This document shows, piece after piece, positions 1 to 7,816 of a stretch of DNA of 22,833 nucleotides (positions are counted from its first letter, which is position 1; each line of letters opens with the position of its first letter). The position numbers and the translations under genes are program-made. The DNA lies in the NCBI GenBank assembly GCA_029240815.1, contig JARDZO010000166.1, positions 1-22,833 on the forward strand. The letters run 5' to 3'. Source of the stretch: Brevibacillus sp. (GTDB taxonomy: Bacteria > Bacillota > Bacilli > Brevibacillales > Brevibacillaceae). Below the pieces are notes generated by a model. That model made no database searches. It saw only the letters and a program-made list of their open reading frames with translations, and was not told the origin of the DNA.

Positions 1-38
1 AGGACCTTGCGCCATAGCTCGCTAATCGCTGCATCCAA
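1..38 (-). CDS. dnaA: Chromosomal replication initiator DnaA, N-terminal fragment (runs off the window)
   Basis: Reading the minus strand from 38 gives TTG followed by codons for DAAISELWRKV, which fits the start of DnaA domain I (the helicase-loader and SirA/DnaD interaction domain, typically with an ELW...L pattern). A strong Shine-Dalgarno AAGGAGGG lies at 53-46 on the minus strand, 7 nt before the TTG. Only 12 codons and 2 bases are inside the window. The identity rests mainly on position: dnaA is divergent from rpmH across the DnaA-box region in nearly all Bacillota. DnaA binds the boxes at 191-578, melts the origin and is usually autoregulated. The TTG start is inferred from the SD. Confidence 0.8.
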   Translation of the reverse strand, partial: MDAAISELWRKV

Positions 39-189
39 CCAGAATCCCTCCTTTTGGGCAATCCGAAAAATGACTAGAAAGCTTGCTGCGCCAAGCTATT
101 GGCGAAGCCTTGGTTGCGCTTGTACTGGATAGGAAAATTTAAATTCCTATCTGTAAAATACAAGTTAGGAAATGACGTAGAAAATTGCA

Positions 190-220
190 ATTATCCGCGT
201 ATGCTTGACCCGGTTGTCAA
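190..220 (-). promoter_or_regulatory. Putative dnaA promoter overlapped by a DnaA box
   Basis: On the minus strand TTGACA (220-215) is followed after 19 nt by GATAAT (195-190). The spacer is longer than the ideal 17, so this is tentative. The near-consensus DnaA box TTATCCGCG (191-199) covers the -10, which would allow DnaA autorepression. The predicted 5' leader of about 145 nt contains a small GC hairpin (CGCCAA...TTGGCG) near 90-105. Confidence 0.45.
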
Positions 221-578
221 CACGGTCATAGGTAGTCGACTGTGGATAAAAAAAGTCGAAAAAAAGGGATTCCACTCGGAGAAGAGAAAAAAAGCAGACG
301 GTTATCCGCACCCTTGTGAGTAACAACATACACACAAGTGGGAATCTGTCCACAAACTTATCCACATGCTGTGGAAAAACCGATTGACCTATCGGAGTTA
401 TTCACGCTTCAAAACAAAAACATAATAACAGATATAAGGCTTGGCATCAATGGTTTTTTCATACTTATCCACAAACACAACCACTGGTGCTGGTTATATA
501 TTCACATGTCTATATTTTGTGTACAAGCTGTAGATAATCTTGTCGAATTTTGTTTTTGTGGATAAAACGATATCCACA
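191..578. other. oriC: oriC, upstream DnaA-box cluster
   Basis: Perfect TTATCCACA boxes occur at 241-249 (minus), 358-366 (plus), 465-473 (plus) and 557-565 (minus). One-mismatch boxes are at 302-310, 370-378 (minus), 529-537 (minus) and 570-578. Two-mismatch boxes are at 191-199, 346-354, 398-406 and 497-505. This density between divergent dnaA and rpmH matches the incA/incB half of the bipartite Bacillus origin. The unwinding half is expected between dnaA and dnaN, outside this window. Nothing protein-coding is convincing between 39 and 712. Confidence 0.9.
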
Positions 579-646
579 GGCTAGTATATCGTTTGGGAAA
601 TAGTTTTGTGGGGATATTTGCCTTGGTAATGAAATTCCACTGTCAC

Positions 647-675
647 TTGACTTTTTAGGTATATCTTTTTATAAT
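647..675 (+). promoter_or_regulatory. Sigma-A promoter of rpmH
   Basis: TTGACT (647-652), a 17-nt spacer and a perfect TATAAT (670-675) lie 38 nt upstream of the rpmH start codon. This is one of the best promoter matches in the window, as expected for a ribosomal protein gene. Confidence 0.85.
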
Positions 676-712
676 GCGAAAGAATGTCTGTAAAGGCGGA
701 GGTGTATACGTA

Positions 713-847
713 ATGAGACCAACTTTCAATCCTAACAACCGCAAGCGCAAAAAGGATCACGGATTCCGTAAGCGCATGAGCACAAAGAATGGCCGTAAGA
801 TCTTGGCTGCTCGTCGTCAAAGAGGAAGAAAAGTTCTTTCCGCTTAG
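713..847 (+). CDS. rpmH: 50S ribosomal protein L34
   Basis: The 44-residue product begins [20 protein letters not shown] and ends in an Arg/Lys-rich tail ([12 protein letters not shown]), the standard length and sequence pattern of bacterial L34. It is a structural protein of the large subunit that contacts 23S rRNA. The ATG at 713 follows GGAGGTG (698-704) with 8-nt spacing. It is transcribed alone from the promoter at 647-675 and ends in a terminator that begins at its stop codon. Its place between oriC and rnpA is conserved. Confidence 0.97.
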   Translation: MRPTFNPNNRKRKKDHGFRKRMSTKNGRKILAARRQRGRKVLSA

Positions 848-871
848 GCCACACTTTCAGTGGCCTTTTTT
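846..871 (+). terminator. Rho-independent terminator of rpmH
   Basis: A 7-bp perfect stem AGGCCAC/GTGGCCT (846-852 and 860-866) is followed by a run of T to 871. The stem begins inside the rpmH stop codon. Confidence 0.88.
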
Positions 872-1186
872 GTTTACTTTCAAAGTCGGAAAATTCTTTG
901 TTCATATTAAAGAGGAAGTCCTGCAATCGTGTTGAACCTTTTGGAAGGAAAATGATTACCTAGCTACCGAAAGGATGAAGCATACAAGGGGGCAGGAGGG
1001 CCTTTTTGAAACAGGACAAGGAATTTTACCGGCTTTTTTTCATTTAAATGACGGATCGAACACTCTCTTTTTTAGATTTCTTGTATTCTATGTCCCTTTC
1101 AGGGAAAAAAGTGAACGAAACAAGGATATACTGGTAGAAGCTGTTTGCATTTTCTACTATAATTGTGATGTTAGGGGTTGTTCACC
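872..1186. other. Intergenic region between rpmH and rnpA
   Basis: About 315 bp separates the rpmH terminator from the rnpA start. A reading frame of 133 codons starts at 975, but it has no convincing SD and overlaps rnpA in another frame, so it is not called. The only regulatory signal seen is the -10 element near 1158. A weak 5-bp hairpin (TCCCT...AGGGA) lies near 1091-1104. Confidence 0.6.
1135..1163 (+). promoter_or_regulatory. Possible rnpA operon promoter
   Basis: A perfect TATAAT is at 1158-1163, just before the rnpA SD. The hexamer 17 nt upstream (TAGAAG, 1135-1140) is a poor -35 match, so the call rests mainly on the -10 and its position. Confidence 0.45.
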
Positions 1187-1555
1187 TTGCATCGTTCACA
1201 CCGGCTCAAAAAGAATGAGCAATTTCAAGAAGTGTTTCAACGAGGAAGTTCGGCTGCCAATAAGCAGTTTGTCCTGTATACAGCCAAGCAGGAGGGACGA
1301 GCTGCGTTTCGCGCTGGAATTTCCGTCAGCAAAAAGATTGGCAATGCCGTTATACGTAACAGGGTCAAGCGTCTGATCCGCGAAGCAGTCGCGCGTTTGG
1401 AAAATGTGATTCCACTCGGTCTAGATCTGGTCATCATTGCACGTCCAGGTGTGGAGTCCATGTCGCTTGAAGCCATTGAGCAGTCACTTTTGCACGTTAT
1501 GAAGAGGGCGAAAGTGATCAAACAGGCACCCGTACATAATGGAAAAAGAGGGTGA
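1187..1555 (+). CDS. rnpA: Ribonuclease P protein component
   Basis: RnpA binds the RNase P RNA and helps position precursor tRNAs for 5'-leader removal. From the TTG at 1187 the product is 122 residues, normal for the family. It has the N-terminal [12 protein letters not shown] segment, the central [20 protein letters not shown] region with the diagnostic RNR motif at about 57-59, and a basic C-terminus. An in-frame TTG at 1178 touches the AGGGG SD (1173-1177) and so is unlikely. The TTG at 1187 has 9-nt spacing. yidD starts 5 nt after its stop, indicating co-transcription. Confidence 0.95.
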   Translation: MHRSHRLKKNEQFQEVFQRGSSAANKQFVLYTAKQEGRAAFRAGISVSKKIGNAVIRNRVKRLIREAVARLENVIPLGLDLVIIARPGVESMSLEAIEQSLLHVMKRAKVIKQAPVHNGKRG

Positions 1556-1559
1556 AGCG

Positions 1560-1784
1560 ATGATTGCGAAAATCATGATGGGGCTTATTCGTGGGTATCA
1601 GCTGTTCATTTCCCCACTGAAACCGCCTTCATGCAGGTTCGCGCCTACATGCTCTCACTACGCGATCGAATCTATTCGGAGATTTGGTGCGTGGAAGGGA
1701 GGATGGCTGGCTCTTCGTCGCATCCTTAAATGCCATCCGTTCCACCCGGGCGGGTTTGATCCGGTCCCGGATCAACGCAAATAA
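1560..1784 (+). CDS. yidD: Membrane protein insertion efficiency factor YidD
   Basis: This 74-residue protein carries the family signature [14 protein letters not shown] with three conserved cysteines (25, 31, 58) and the terminal HPGGFDPVP motif. YidD is a small peripheral inner-membrane protein that assists YidC/Sec-dependent insertion; its mechanism is not settled. The ATG at 1560 follows GAGGGTG with good spacing. An upstream in-frame ATG at 1539 lies inside rnpA and lacks an SD. The position between rnpA and yidC is the classic arrangement. Confidence 0.95.
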   Translation: MIAKIMMGLIRGYQLFISPLKPPSCRFAPTCSHYAIESIRRFGAWKGGWLALRRILKCHPFHPGGFDPVPDQRK

Positions 1785-1824
1785 TCAATAACCTCATTGA
1801 AGCGGGGAAAAGGAGGATCATCCC

Positions 1825-2583
1825 TTGAGCAGACGTACCCTCAGCATGCTTATGCTGACTTTGCTGGTTCTCATATTGTCGGGCTGTAACCCTCAGACAG
1901 CTGCACCAATCGGCCCTGACGCGACCGGCATCTGGGACAAGTATTTGGTTTACCCCTTGTCCTGGTTGATTAAAGAGAGTGCTTTGATACTCGGCAACAA
2001 CTATGGTCTGGGTATTCTGGTAGCCACGATCATTATCCGTCTGATTGTGCTTCCTTTGATGGTCAAGCAGATCAAGAGCTCCAAGAAAATGCAGGAACTC
2101 CAACCGGAAATGCAAAAAATCCGTGAGAAGCACAAAAATGATCCGCAAAAAGCACAGCAAGAGACGATGGCCATCTTCCAAAAGAACGGTGTCAATCCTC
2201 TGGCTGGATGCTTGCCGATGCTGGTACAAATGCCGATTCTGATCGCATTCTACCACGCTATCATCCGGACGTCGGAAATCAAGTCTCAGACATTCATGTG
2301 GCTGACTCTGGGCGATAAAGACCCATACTATATCTTGCCGGTTGTGGCAGCTGCAACGACTTATCTGCAGTCCAAAATGATGGGACAGGCTACTCAAGGA
2401 AATCCGCAGATGCAAATGATGCTCGTCATGATGCCGCTGATGATCCTGGCCATCGCTGTGACGTTGCCGTCGGCGCTCTCGCTGTACTGGGTGTACGGTA
2501 ACCTGTTCACTATTGTCCAAACTTATTTCCTGTACCGCGATAAAGGCAATAAGCTTACTCCTAAGGAGGGAGCCTCCAAGTGA
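1825..2583 (+). CDS. yidC: Membrane protein insertase YidC/OxaA, SpoIIIJ-type lipoprotein
   Basis: YidC inserts membrane proteins alone or with SecYEG. In Bacillus the SpoIIIJ paralogue is also needed for forespore sigma-G activation. The product is 252 residues with a lipoprotein signal peptide ending LSGC (lipidated Cys21). The core has five expected membrane segments, with the conserved Arg72 in the first of them (IIIRLIVLP), a charged cytoplasmic loop rich in K/E/Q, and the GVNPLAGCLPMLVQMPI signature. The TTG at 1825 follows AAGGAGG (1810-1816) with 8-nt spacing. The stop overlaps the jag start (GTGA). A second Bacillus-type paralogue may exist elsewhere, so spoIIIJ versus yqjG identity rests on position. 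Confidence 0.95.
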   Translation: MSRRTLSMLMLTLLVLILSGCNPQTAAPIGPDATGIWDKYLVYPLSWLIKESALILGNNYGLGILVATIIIRLIVLPLMVKQIKSSKKMQELQPEMQKIREKHKNDPQKAQQETMAIFQKNGVNPLAGCLPMLVQMPILIAFYHAIIRTSEIKSQTFMWLTLGDKDPYYILPVVAAATTYLQSKMMGQATQGNPQMQMMLVMMPLMILAIAVTLPSALSLYWVYGNLFTIVQTYFLYRDKGNKLTPKEGASK

Positions 2584-3209
2584 AAAAGGTGGTAGCTACG
2601 GCAAAAACGATAGACGATGCTGTGCAGAAGGCTTTACTGGAGTTGGGTGTGCCTCGTGATAAGGCTAGTGTCCGCGTTTTGGAAGAACCGAGCAGAGGAC
2701 TGTTTGGGCTGATCGGAACCAAGGACGCCAAAGTGGAAGTAGAGTTTCATTTTGACCCAGTTGCACAGGGACGTGAATTTCTTCAAGACGTTTTATCCAA
2801 CATGAAGGTAGATGCCAAGGTGGAGCAACGTTCAAATGAAGAAGGCGTGCTGTTTGACATCCAGGGGACGAATCTGGGAATCATAATTGGCCGTAGGGGA
2901 CAAACTCTTGATTCACTGCAGTATCTCGTAAACGTCGTAGCAAACCGTCATGCGGACAAGCACGTACGCATCACATTGGACGCTGAAAACTACCGGCTGC
3001 GCCGCAAGGAAACATTGGAGCAGCTGGCGGATCGGGTCGCGAAAAAAGCTCTTTCGACCAAGCGAGATGTACGCTTGGAGCCTATGTCGGCAGCTGAGCG
3101 AAAAGTCATCCATGCCTTTCTGCAAAAACGTTCCGATGTGGTTACGTTTAGCGAAGGCGACGAACCGAATCGTTATATCGTTATCGCACCAAAGGAAGCC
3201 TCTAAGTAG
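2580..3209 (+). CDS. jag: RNA-binding protein Jag/KhpB (Jag-N, KH and R3H domains)
   Basis: The 209-residue product has a Jag-N domain (about 1-52, with GLFGLIGTKDA), a KH domain with the GRRG loop at 104-107, and an R3H domain with the R-xxx-H motif at R174/H178. Homologues (KhpB/EloR) bind RNA, partner with KhpA and affect cell elongation in streptococci. The link to SpoIIIJ is genomic and gave the gene its name. The GTG start at 2580 overlaps the yidC stop by 4 nt and follows AAGGAGGG (2563-2570), so translational coupling is likely. The downstream terminator stem includes its last codons. Confidence 0.95.
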   Translation: MKKVVATAKTIDDAVQKALLELGVPRDKASVRVLEEPSRGLFGLIGTKDAKVEVEFHFDPVAQGREFLQDVLSNMKVDAKVEQRSNEEGVLFDIQGTNLGIIIGRRGQTLDSLQYLVNVVANRHADKHVRITLDAENYRLRRKETLEQLADRVAKKALSTKRDVRLEPMSAAERKVIHAFLQKRSDVVTFSEGDEPNRYIVIAPKEASK

Positions 3210-3222
3210 GCTTCCTTTTTTT
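3191..3222 (+). terminator. Rho-independent terminator of the rnpA-yidD-yidC-jag operon
   Basis: An 11-bp perfect stem AAAGGAAGCCT/AGGCTTCCTTT (3191-3201 and 3208-3218) with a 6-nt loop is followed by T to 3222. The stem spans the end of jag. Confidence 0.9.
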
Positions 3223-3273
3223 GGCGTTTCGGCGTTATTTTGAGCGCGCTATTCGATGTGCAGAGACCCTCGT

Positions 3274-3340
3274 GGGTTATCCACTGTGGATAACCCCAGG
3301 CAGGGTTGAGGTTCAAGGAAAAAGATCATACTGTGGATAA
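3274..3340. promoter_or_regulatory. DnaA boxes upstream of mnmE, including an inverted pair
   Basis: A perfect 11-bp inverted repeat with a 1-nt centre spans 3274-3296. Its arms contain TTATCCACT (3277-3285) and, on the minus strand, a perfect DnaA box (3285-3293). Another perfect minus-strand box is at 3332-3340. Further boxes lie inside mnmE: a perfect one at 3593-3601, and a TGTCCAC/GTGGACA inverted repeat at 3625-3639. DnaA binding near trmE (mnmE) is, from memory, reported in B. subtilis, so this looks like a conserved DnaA-box cluster. Confidence 0.7.
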
Positions 3341-3351
3341 GAAATGCGGCG

Positions 3352-3380
3352 AGCAACCTTGAAGCGCAGGGTTGCTTTTT
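3352..3380 (+). terminator. Second terminator-like hairpin between jag and mnmE
   Basis: The stem GCAACCTTG/CAGGGTTGC (about 10 bp with one G-T pair, 3352-3361 and 3367-3376) with a short loop is followed by five T. It lies about 130 nt beyond the jag terminator and 120 nt before mnmE. It could end a short independent transcript, act as an attenuator for mnmE, or catch read-through. Confidence 0.6.
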
Positions 3381-3500
3381 CCTATGGGGTATGAAGGTCG
3401 CCCAAGGCCTGCACTTTCTTTTGGTATTTTTCGAGGCGATCTGTTAAGCTAGTATGTTAGTGGCTGACTTGTTTTGATTGGAAAGCTTGAGGTGAACATC

Positions 3501-4877
3501 ATGAAATTCGATACGATAGCGGCGGTCGCGACACCGATGGGTGAGGGCGGTATTGCCGTCATCCGGGTGAGTGGCCCGGAAGCGATCGAAGTTGTGGATA
3601 AGATATACAAAGGAAAGAAAGAGTTGTCCACTGTGGACACTCATACGATTCACTACGGGCATTTGCATGATCCACAGACAGGTGGCCTCGTAGAAGAGGT
3701 GCTGGTTTCGGTCATGAAGGCACCTCGTACGTTTACGCGGGAGGATGTCGTGGAGGTCAATTGCCACGGAGGAATCGTTTCCGTCGAGCGTGTACTGGAG
3801 CTGATATTGGAGAACGGCGCCAGATTGGCAGAGCCAGGTGAGTTTACCAAACGAGCGTTTCTGAATGGACGCGTGGATTTGTCACAGGCAGAGGCAGTCA
3901 TCGATTTGATCCGGGCAAAAACCGACCGGGCCATGAAGGTGGCGTTGAATCAGGTAGAGGGGAAGCTTTCCCGTCTGATTCGGCAGCTGCGTCAAAACCT
4001 GATCGAAGCGATGGCACATATAGAGGTGACGCTAGACTATCCGGAGCATGACGTAGAGGAATTTACCCAAAATTTCTTGCGTGGCAAATGTGAAGAGGTC
4101 AAAGCGGAAATAAAGCGACTGTTGCAAACGGCGAAACAAGGGAAGATCTTGCGGGAAGGATTGTCGACTGCAATTATTGGGCGTCCGAATGTAGGAAAAT
4201 CCTCTTTGCTGAATAGCTTGGTGCAAGAGGAAAAGGCGATTGTTACAGATGTTGCCGGGACGACACGTGATGTGATTGAAGAGTATGTCAATGTGCGCGG
4301 TGTTCCTTTGCGCCTGATTGATACAGCGGGGATTCGCGATACAGAAGATATAGTTGAAAAAATTGGTGTGGAGAAATCCAGGCAGTTATTGCAAAAGGCG
4401 GACCTCGTGTTGCTCGTGCTCAATTATAATGAACCCTTGAGCCCGGATGATTACGCGATCTTTGAGGCAGCAAAAGGATTTTCCGTCATTGTGATCGTCA
4501 ACAAGTTTGACCTGCCGCAAAAGATTGATTTGGAAGAGATCAAACGTCATTTCCCTCAGCAGCCGCTGATTATGACTTCGGCTAGGGAAGAGACCGGCAT
4601 TGAGCTGTTGGAGCAGGCGATCAGCGAGATTTTCTTTAGCGGTCGCGTCCAGCAAGATGATTTGACTTATGTGAGCAATGCGCGCCATATTCATCTTCTC
4701 AGACAGGCTGAACTGGCCATGGACGAAGCGTTGGGTGGCATTGATGGGCAAATGCCTGTCGATATGATTCAGATCGATATTAAGAAAGCGTGGGAACTGT
4801 TAGGAGAGGTCATCGGGGAAAGCGTCGGCGAAGATTTGATCGACCAGATCTTCTCTCAGTTTTGTCTAGGCAAGTAA
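3501..4877 (+). CDS. mnmE: tRNA uridine-5-carboxymethylaminomethyl(34) synthesis GTPase MnmE
   Basis: MnmE with MnmG installs cmnm5 on U34 of certain tRNAs, using GTP hydrolysis and formyl-THF-type one-carbon chemistry. The 458-residue product has the N-terminal THF-binding domain, then a helical domain that carries an inserted G domain: P-loop GRPNVGKSS (227-235), GTTRDV (253-258), DTAG (274-277) and NKFD (334-337). It ends with the conserved CLGK motif (Cys455). The ATG at 3501 follows GAGGTG (3489-3494). An earlier in-frame TTG at 3474 has no SD. It sits upstream of mnmG with a 30-nt gap. DnaA boxes flank and enter its 5' end. Confidence 0.97.
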   Translation: MKFDTIAAVATPMGEGGIAVIRVSGPEAIEVVDKIYKGKKELSTVDTHTIHYGHLHDPQTGGLVEEVLVSVMKAPRTFTREDVVEVNCHGGIVSVERVLELILENGARLAEPGEFTKRAFLNGRVDLSQAEAVIDLIRAKTDRAMKVALNQVEGKLSRLIRQLRQNLIEAMAHIEVTLDYPEHDVEEFTQNFLRGKCEEVKAEIKRLLQTAKQGKILREGLSTAIIGRPNVGKSSLLNSLVQEEKAIVTDVAGTTRDVIEEYVNVRGVPLRLIDTAGIRDTEDIVEKIGVEKSRQLLQKADLVLLVLNYNEPLSPDDYAIFEAAKGFSVIVIVNKFDLPQKIDLEEIKRHFPQQPLIMTSAREETGIELLEQAISEIFFSGRVQQDDLTYVSNARHIHLLRQAELAMDEALGGIDGQMPVDMIQIDIKKAWELLGEVIGESVGEDLIDQIFSQFCLGK

Positions 4878-4907
4878 AAAGTACGTAATGAGGAGGAGGA
4901 AAACAAA

Positions 4908-6809
4908 GTGAACGCTGTACCTATGTATGAAGCTGGCTCGTTTGACGTCATCGTGATTGGGGCTGGGCATGCGGGGTGTGAAGCGGCATTGGCAGCTGCC
5001 CGAATGGGATGCAGTACCTTGCTGTTAACCATTAATTTGGATGCTGTAGCCTTTATGCCATGTAACCCATCTGTCGGCGGTCCTGCAAAAGGGCATGTTG
5101 TGCGCGAAATTGATGCACTGGGCGGAGAAATGGGCCGAAACACAGATAAAACGCATATTCAAATGCGCATGCTGAATACGGGAAAAGGGCCTGCTGTACA
5201 TGCGCTGCGTGCGCAAGCTGATAAATTTGCCTACCAGCATGAAATGAAACGCACAATCGAAAATACGCCGAATCTGTTGCTGCGTCAGGCGATGGTAGAA
5301 GAGCTGATCGTCAATGACGGAATCTGTGAAGGGGTTCTGACCCAGACCGGTGCTCGTTACAAAGCCAAGTCCGTCGTACTGACGACAGGGACATACTTGC
5401 GTGGAAAAATCATTTTGGGTGATTTGCAGTATGAAAGCGGCCCGAACAACATGCGTCCTTCCATCCGTCTGGCGCATCATCTGAAAGAACTCGGATTTGA
5501 AATGACGCGTTTTAAAACAGGTACACCACCGCGCGTTCATAAAAACAGTATTGATTTTACCAAAATGGAGATTCAACCGGGAGACGAGGAACCACGTGCG
5601 TTTTCCTATGAAACAACGGAGTTTATCACCGATCAGCTGCCTTGCTGGCTGACTTATACAAACGAAGAAACGCATGAGTTGATTAATGGCAATTTGCACC
5701 GTGCACCGATGTACTCGGGGATGATTGAAGGGACAGGACCTCGTTACTGCCCGTCTATCGAGGATAAAGTCGTTCGGTTCAACGATAAGCCGCGCCATCA
5801 GATCTTCCTGGAGCCAGAAGGACGCCACACGGAAGAAATGTACGTCCAAGGTTTGTCCACTAGCTTGCCGGAAGACGTGCAGCTATCCATGCTTCGCTCG
5901 ATGTCGGGGATGGAAGAAGTCAAAATGATGCGACCAGGCTATGCGATTGAGTACGATGCAGTCGTGCCGACGCAGCTGTGGCCTTCCTTGGAAACGAAAG
6001 TTCTGCCGGGTCTCTTTACAGCGGGACAAATTAACGGAACCTCCGGATATGAGGAAGCGGCTGGGCAAGGCTTGATGGCAGGGATTAATGCGGCCAGACG
6101 CGTGCAGGATCAACCACCTGTTGTTTTGGGCCGTGAAGAAGCTTACATTGGCGTACTGATCGACGATTTGGTGACCAAAGGAACACATGAGCCTTATCGC
6201 TTGCTTACTTCCCGCGCTGAGTACCGCTTGCTTTTGCGTCATGATAATGCGGATCTGCGTTTGACAGATATAGGCTACGATATTGGTTTGATCAGCGAAG
6301 ATCGCCATACTCGTTTTCAAGCAAAGCGGCAATTAATTGAACAGGAAAAAGATCGGGTCAACAATACCCGGGTACGTCCTGACATGGAGCACGTCCAAGA
6401 GGTGCTGCGTGCTGCCGGTTCTCCTGAACTGACTGAGGTGATCGAGCTGGCGCAGCTGCTACGTCGTCCAGAATTGACCTACAGTCATATCATTCAAATG
6501 ATGCCACCTGCTGAGCCGTTGCCAGAAGACGTAGCGGAACAGGTAGAGATCCAGATCAAATACGATGGCTACATCCGGAAATCGCTCCAGCAAGTTGAAC
6601 GGATGAAAAAGATGGAGGAACGTCGGATTCCGGAAAATCTGGACTACCATCGAATTTCGGGGATGTCCAAAGAAGCGCGTGAAAACATGTCGCGGATTCG
6701 TCCATTGAATATTGGCCAGGGGGCTCGTATCGCTGGGGTTACTCCTGCGGATATTTCCGTATTGATGGTATATTTGGAGCAGTACAATCGCGTAGGAGCG
6801 GCAGAGTAA
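4908..6809 (+). CDS. mnmG: tRNA uridine-5-carboxymethylaminomethyl(34) synthesis enzyme MnmG
   Basis: This is the FAD-dependent partner of MnmE in tRNA wobble-uridine modification (formerly GidA). The 633-residue length matches the family. The FAD-binding Rossmann motif GAGHAGCE lies at 18-25. Conserved [28 protein letters not shown] and the [20 protein letters not shown] stretch (FAD-binding C-terminal segment) are visible, as is the basic helical tail used to bind MnmE and tRNA. The GTG at 4908 has AGGAGGAGG (4891-4899) 8 nt upstream. rsmG starts 12 nt after its stop. Confidence 0.97.
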   Translation: MNAVPMYEAGSFDVIVIGAGHAGCEAALAAARMGCSTLLLTINLDAVAFMPCNPSVGGPAKGHVVREIDALGGEMGRNTDKTHIQMRMLNTGKGPAVHALRAQADKFAYQHEMKRTIENTPNLLLRQAMVEELIVNDGICEGVLTQTGARYKAKSVVLTTGTYLRGKIILGDLQYESGPNNMRPSIRLAHHLKELGFEMTRFKTGTPPRVHKNSIDFTKMEIQPGDEEPRAFSYETTEFITDQLPCWLTYTNEETHELINGNLHRAPMYSGMIEGTGPRYCPSIEDKVVRFNDKPRHQIFLEPEGRHTEEMYVQGLSTSLPEDVQLSMLRSMSGMEEVKMMRPGYAIEYDAVVPTQLWPSLETKVLPGLFTAGQINGTSGYEEAAGQGLMAGINAARRVQDQPPVVLGREEAYIGVLIDDLVTKGTHEPYRLLTSRAEYRLLLRHDNADLRLTDIGYDIGLISEDRHTRFQAKRQLIEQEKDRVNNTRVRPDMEHVQEVLRAAGSPELTEVIELAQLLRRPELTYSHIIQMMPPAEPLPEDVAEQVEIQIKYDGYIRKSLQQVERMKKMEERRIPENLDYHRISGMSKEARENMSRIRPLNIGQGARIAGVTPADISVLMVYLEQYNRVGAAE

Positions 6810-6821
6810 GGAGAATAGCAG

Positions 6822-7538
6822 ATGACGAAAGAGCAATTTGCCGAGGCCTTGGGTGCCAAAGGCATTGTGTTGACAGAGCGTCAGTTGGAGCAATTCGATC
6901 AGTTCTTTCACTTGTTGGTCGAATGGAATGAAAAGATGAATTTGACGGGGATTACCGAAGAGGGACAGGTGTATAACAAGCATTTTTACGATTCCATTAC
7001 ACCTGCTTTCTATTTCCCTTTTGACAAGGTGGAATCCGTAGTTGATATCGGAGGAGGAGCGGGCTTTCCCAGCATTCCTCTGAAAATCTGCTTTCCGCAT
7101 CTGAAGATGACCATTATCGACTCGCTGAACAAACGCATGAATTTTTTACAGCACGTTGCGAGCGAATTGGGTCTGGAAAATCTCAATCCTGTCCACGGTC
7201 GTGCGGAAGAACGCGGCCAGGAGCCGGCTCATCGGGAAAAATATCAGCTGGTTGTCGCGCGTGCGGTGGCGAGAATGAATTTGTTGTCTGAGTTTTGTCT
7301 GCCATTTGCCAAAGTCGGTGGGCACTTCATCGCTCTCAAAGGAGCTGAAATGACTCTCGAGCTGGGTGAGGCGAAAAAGGCGATTAAAACATTGGGTGGC
7401 AAGACGCGCAAAGTAGAAACTTTCCAACTGATGGAGGAAGCAGGAGAGCGAAACATCGTGATCGTGGAAAAAGTGGAAGCGACGCCGAAAAGCTATCCTC
7501 GAAAAGCTGGGATACCGGCAAAGAAACCATTGATCTAG
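6822..7538 (+). CDS. rsmG: 16S rRNA (guanine(527)-N7)-methyltransferase RsmG
   Basis: RsmG (GidB) methylates N7 of G527 in 16S rRNA using S-adenosylmethionine; loss gives low-level streptomycin resistance in several bacteria. The 238-residue protein shows the NLTGI motif (about 40-44), the SAM-binding VVDIGGGAGFPSIPLKI segment (about 73-89) and VARAVA (about 142-147) typical of the family. The ATG at 6822 follows AAGGAG. It is the last gene of the mnmE-mnmG-rsmG block and is followed by a terminator. Confidence 0.96.
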   Translation: MTKEQFAEALGAKGIVLTERQLEQFDQFFHLLVEWNEKMNLTGITEEGQVYNKHFYDSITPAFYFPFDKVESVVDIGGGAGFPSIPLKICFPHLKMTIIDSLNKRMNFLQHVASELGLENLNPVHGRAEERGQEPAHREKYQLVVARAVARMNLLSEFCLPFAKVGGHFIALKGAEMTLELGEAKKAIKTLGGKTRKVETFQLMEEAGERNIVIVEKVEATPKSYPRKAGIPAKKPLI

Positions 7539-7557
7539 TGTGGAATAGATGTAAGAG

Positions 7558-7588
7558 AAGGTCGTGGCACAGGGCTGCGACCTTTTTT
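7558..7588 (+). terminator. Rho-independent terminator after rsmG
   Basis: The stem AAGGTCG/CGACCTT (7558-7564 and 7578-7584) with a 13-nt loop is followed by T to 7588. Confidence 0.85.
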
Positions 7589-7656
7589 GTATGATCAGTA
7601 ACGATTTGTTACGCAATTGAAATATGGAAAGGCTGCTTTAATACAGGAGGAGAAAG

Positions 7657-7776
7657 TTGTCGGCGCTACCGCGGTGGATTGAAGGTTATTTTGTGACCAA
7701 GGATCATCACGGAACAAGAAGAGCCAAAGTTTCAAAGGGCATGTCTATCCTTCTCTCGGCATATACATACAAGTAA
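7657..7776 (+). CDS. Candidate small protein of 39 residues upstream of the MgtC-family gene
   Basis: A TTG at 7657 preceded by AGGAGG (7645-7650, 6-nt spacing) opens a 39-codon frame ending TAA at 7776. The product begins MSALPRWIEGYFVTKDHHGT and is basic toward the C-terminus. I do not recognise a family. The strong SD and the location between a terminator and the next gene support translation. The small size and rare start keep confidence low. It could be a free microprotein, a leader peptide for the MgtC-type gene 40 nt downstream, or chance. Confidence 0.4.
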   Translation: MSALPRWIEGYFVTKDHHGTRRAKVSKGMSILLSAYTYK

Positions 7777-7816
7777 CTTTTTAGAGATTGACGCCTTGAG
7801 AGAGGATGGATCATAC

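Noticed and set aside
975..1376. 133-codon plus-strand frame upstream of and overlapping rnpA
   Set aside because: It runs through the rnpA promoter and overlaps rnpA by about 190 nt in another frame, with no SD and no recognisable motif.
1726..2520. 264-codon minus-strand frame opposite yidC
   Set aside because: It is the complement of a conserved gene and its product is a low-information His/Gln/Arg-rich string. A shadow frame.
5025..5849. 274-codon minus-strand frame opposite mnmG
   Set aside because: A shadow of the strongly conserved mnmG with no SD and no family resemblance.
7589..7656. Possible riboswitch (M-box type) before the MgtC-family gene
   Set aside because: The space is too short and no conserved M-box core or terminator/antiterminator pair is visible. 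Only a small GTAAC/GTTAC hairpin is present.
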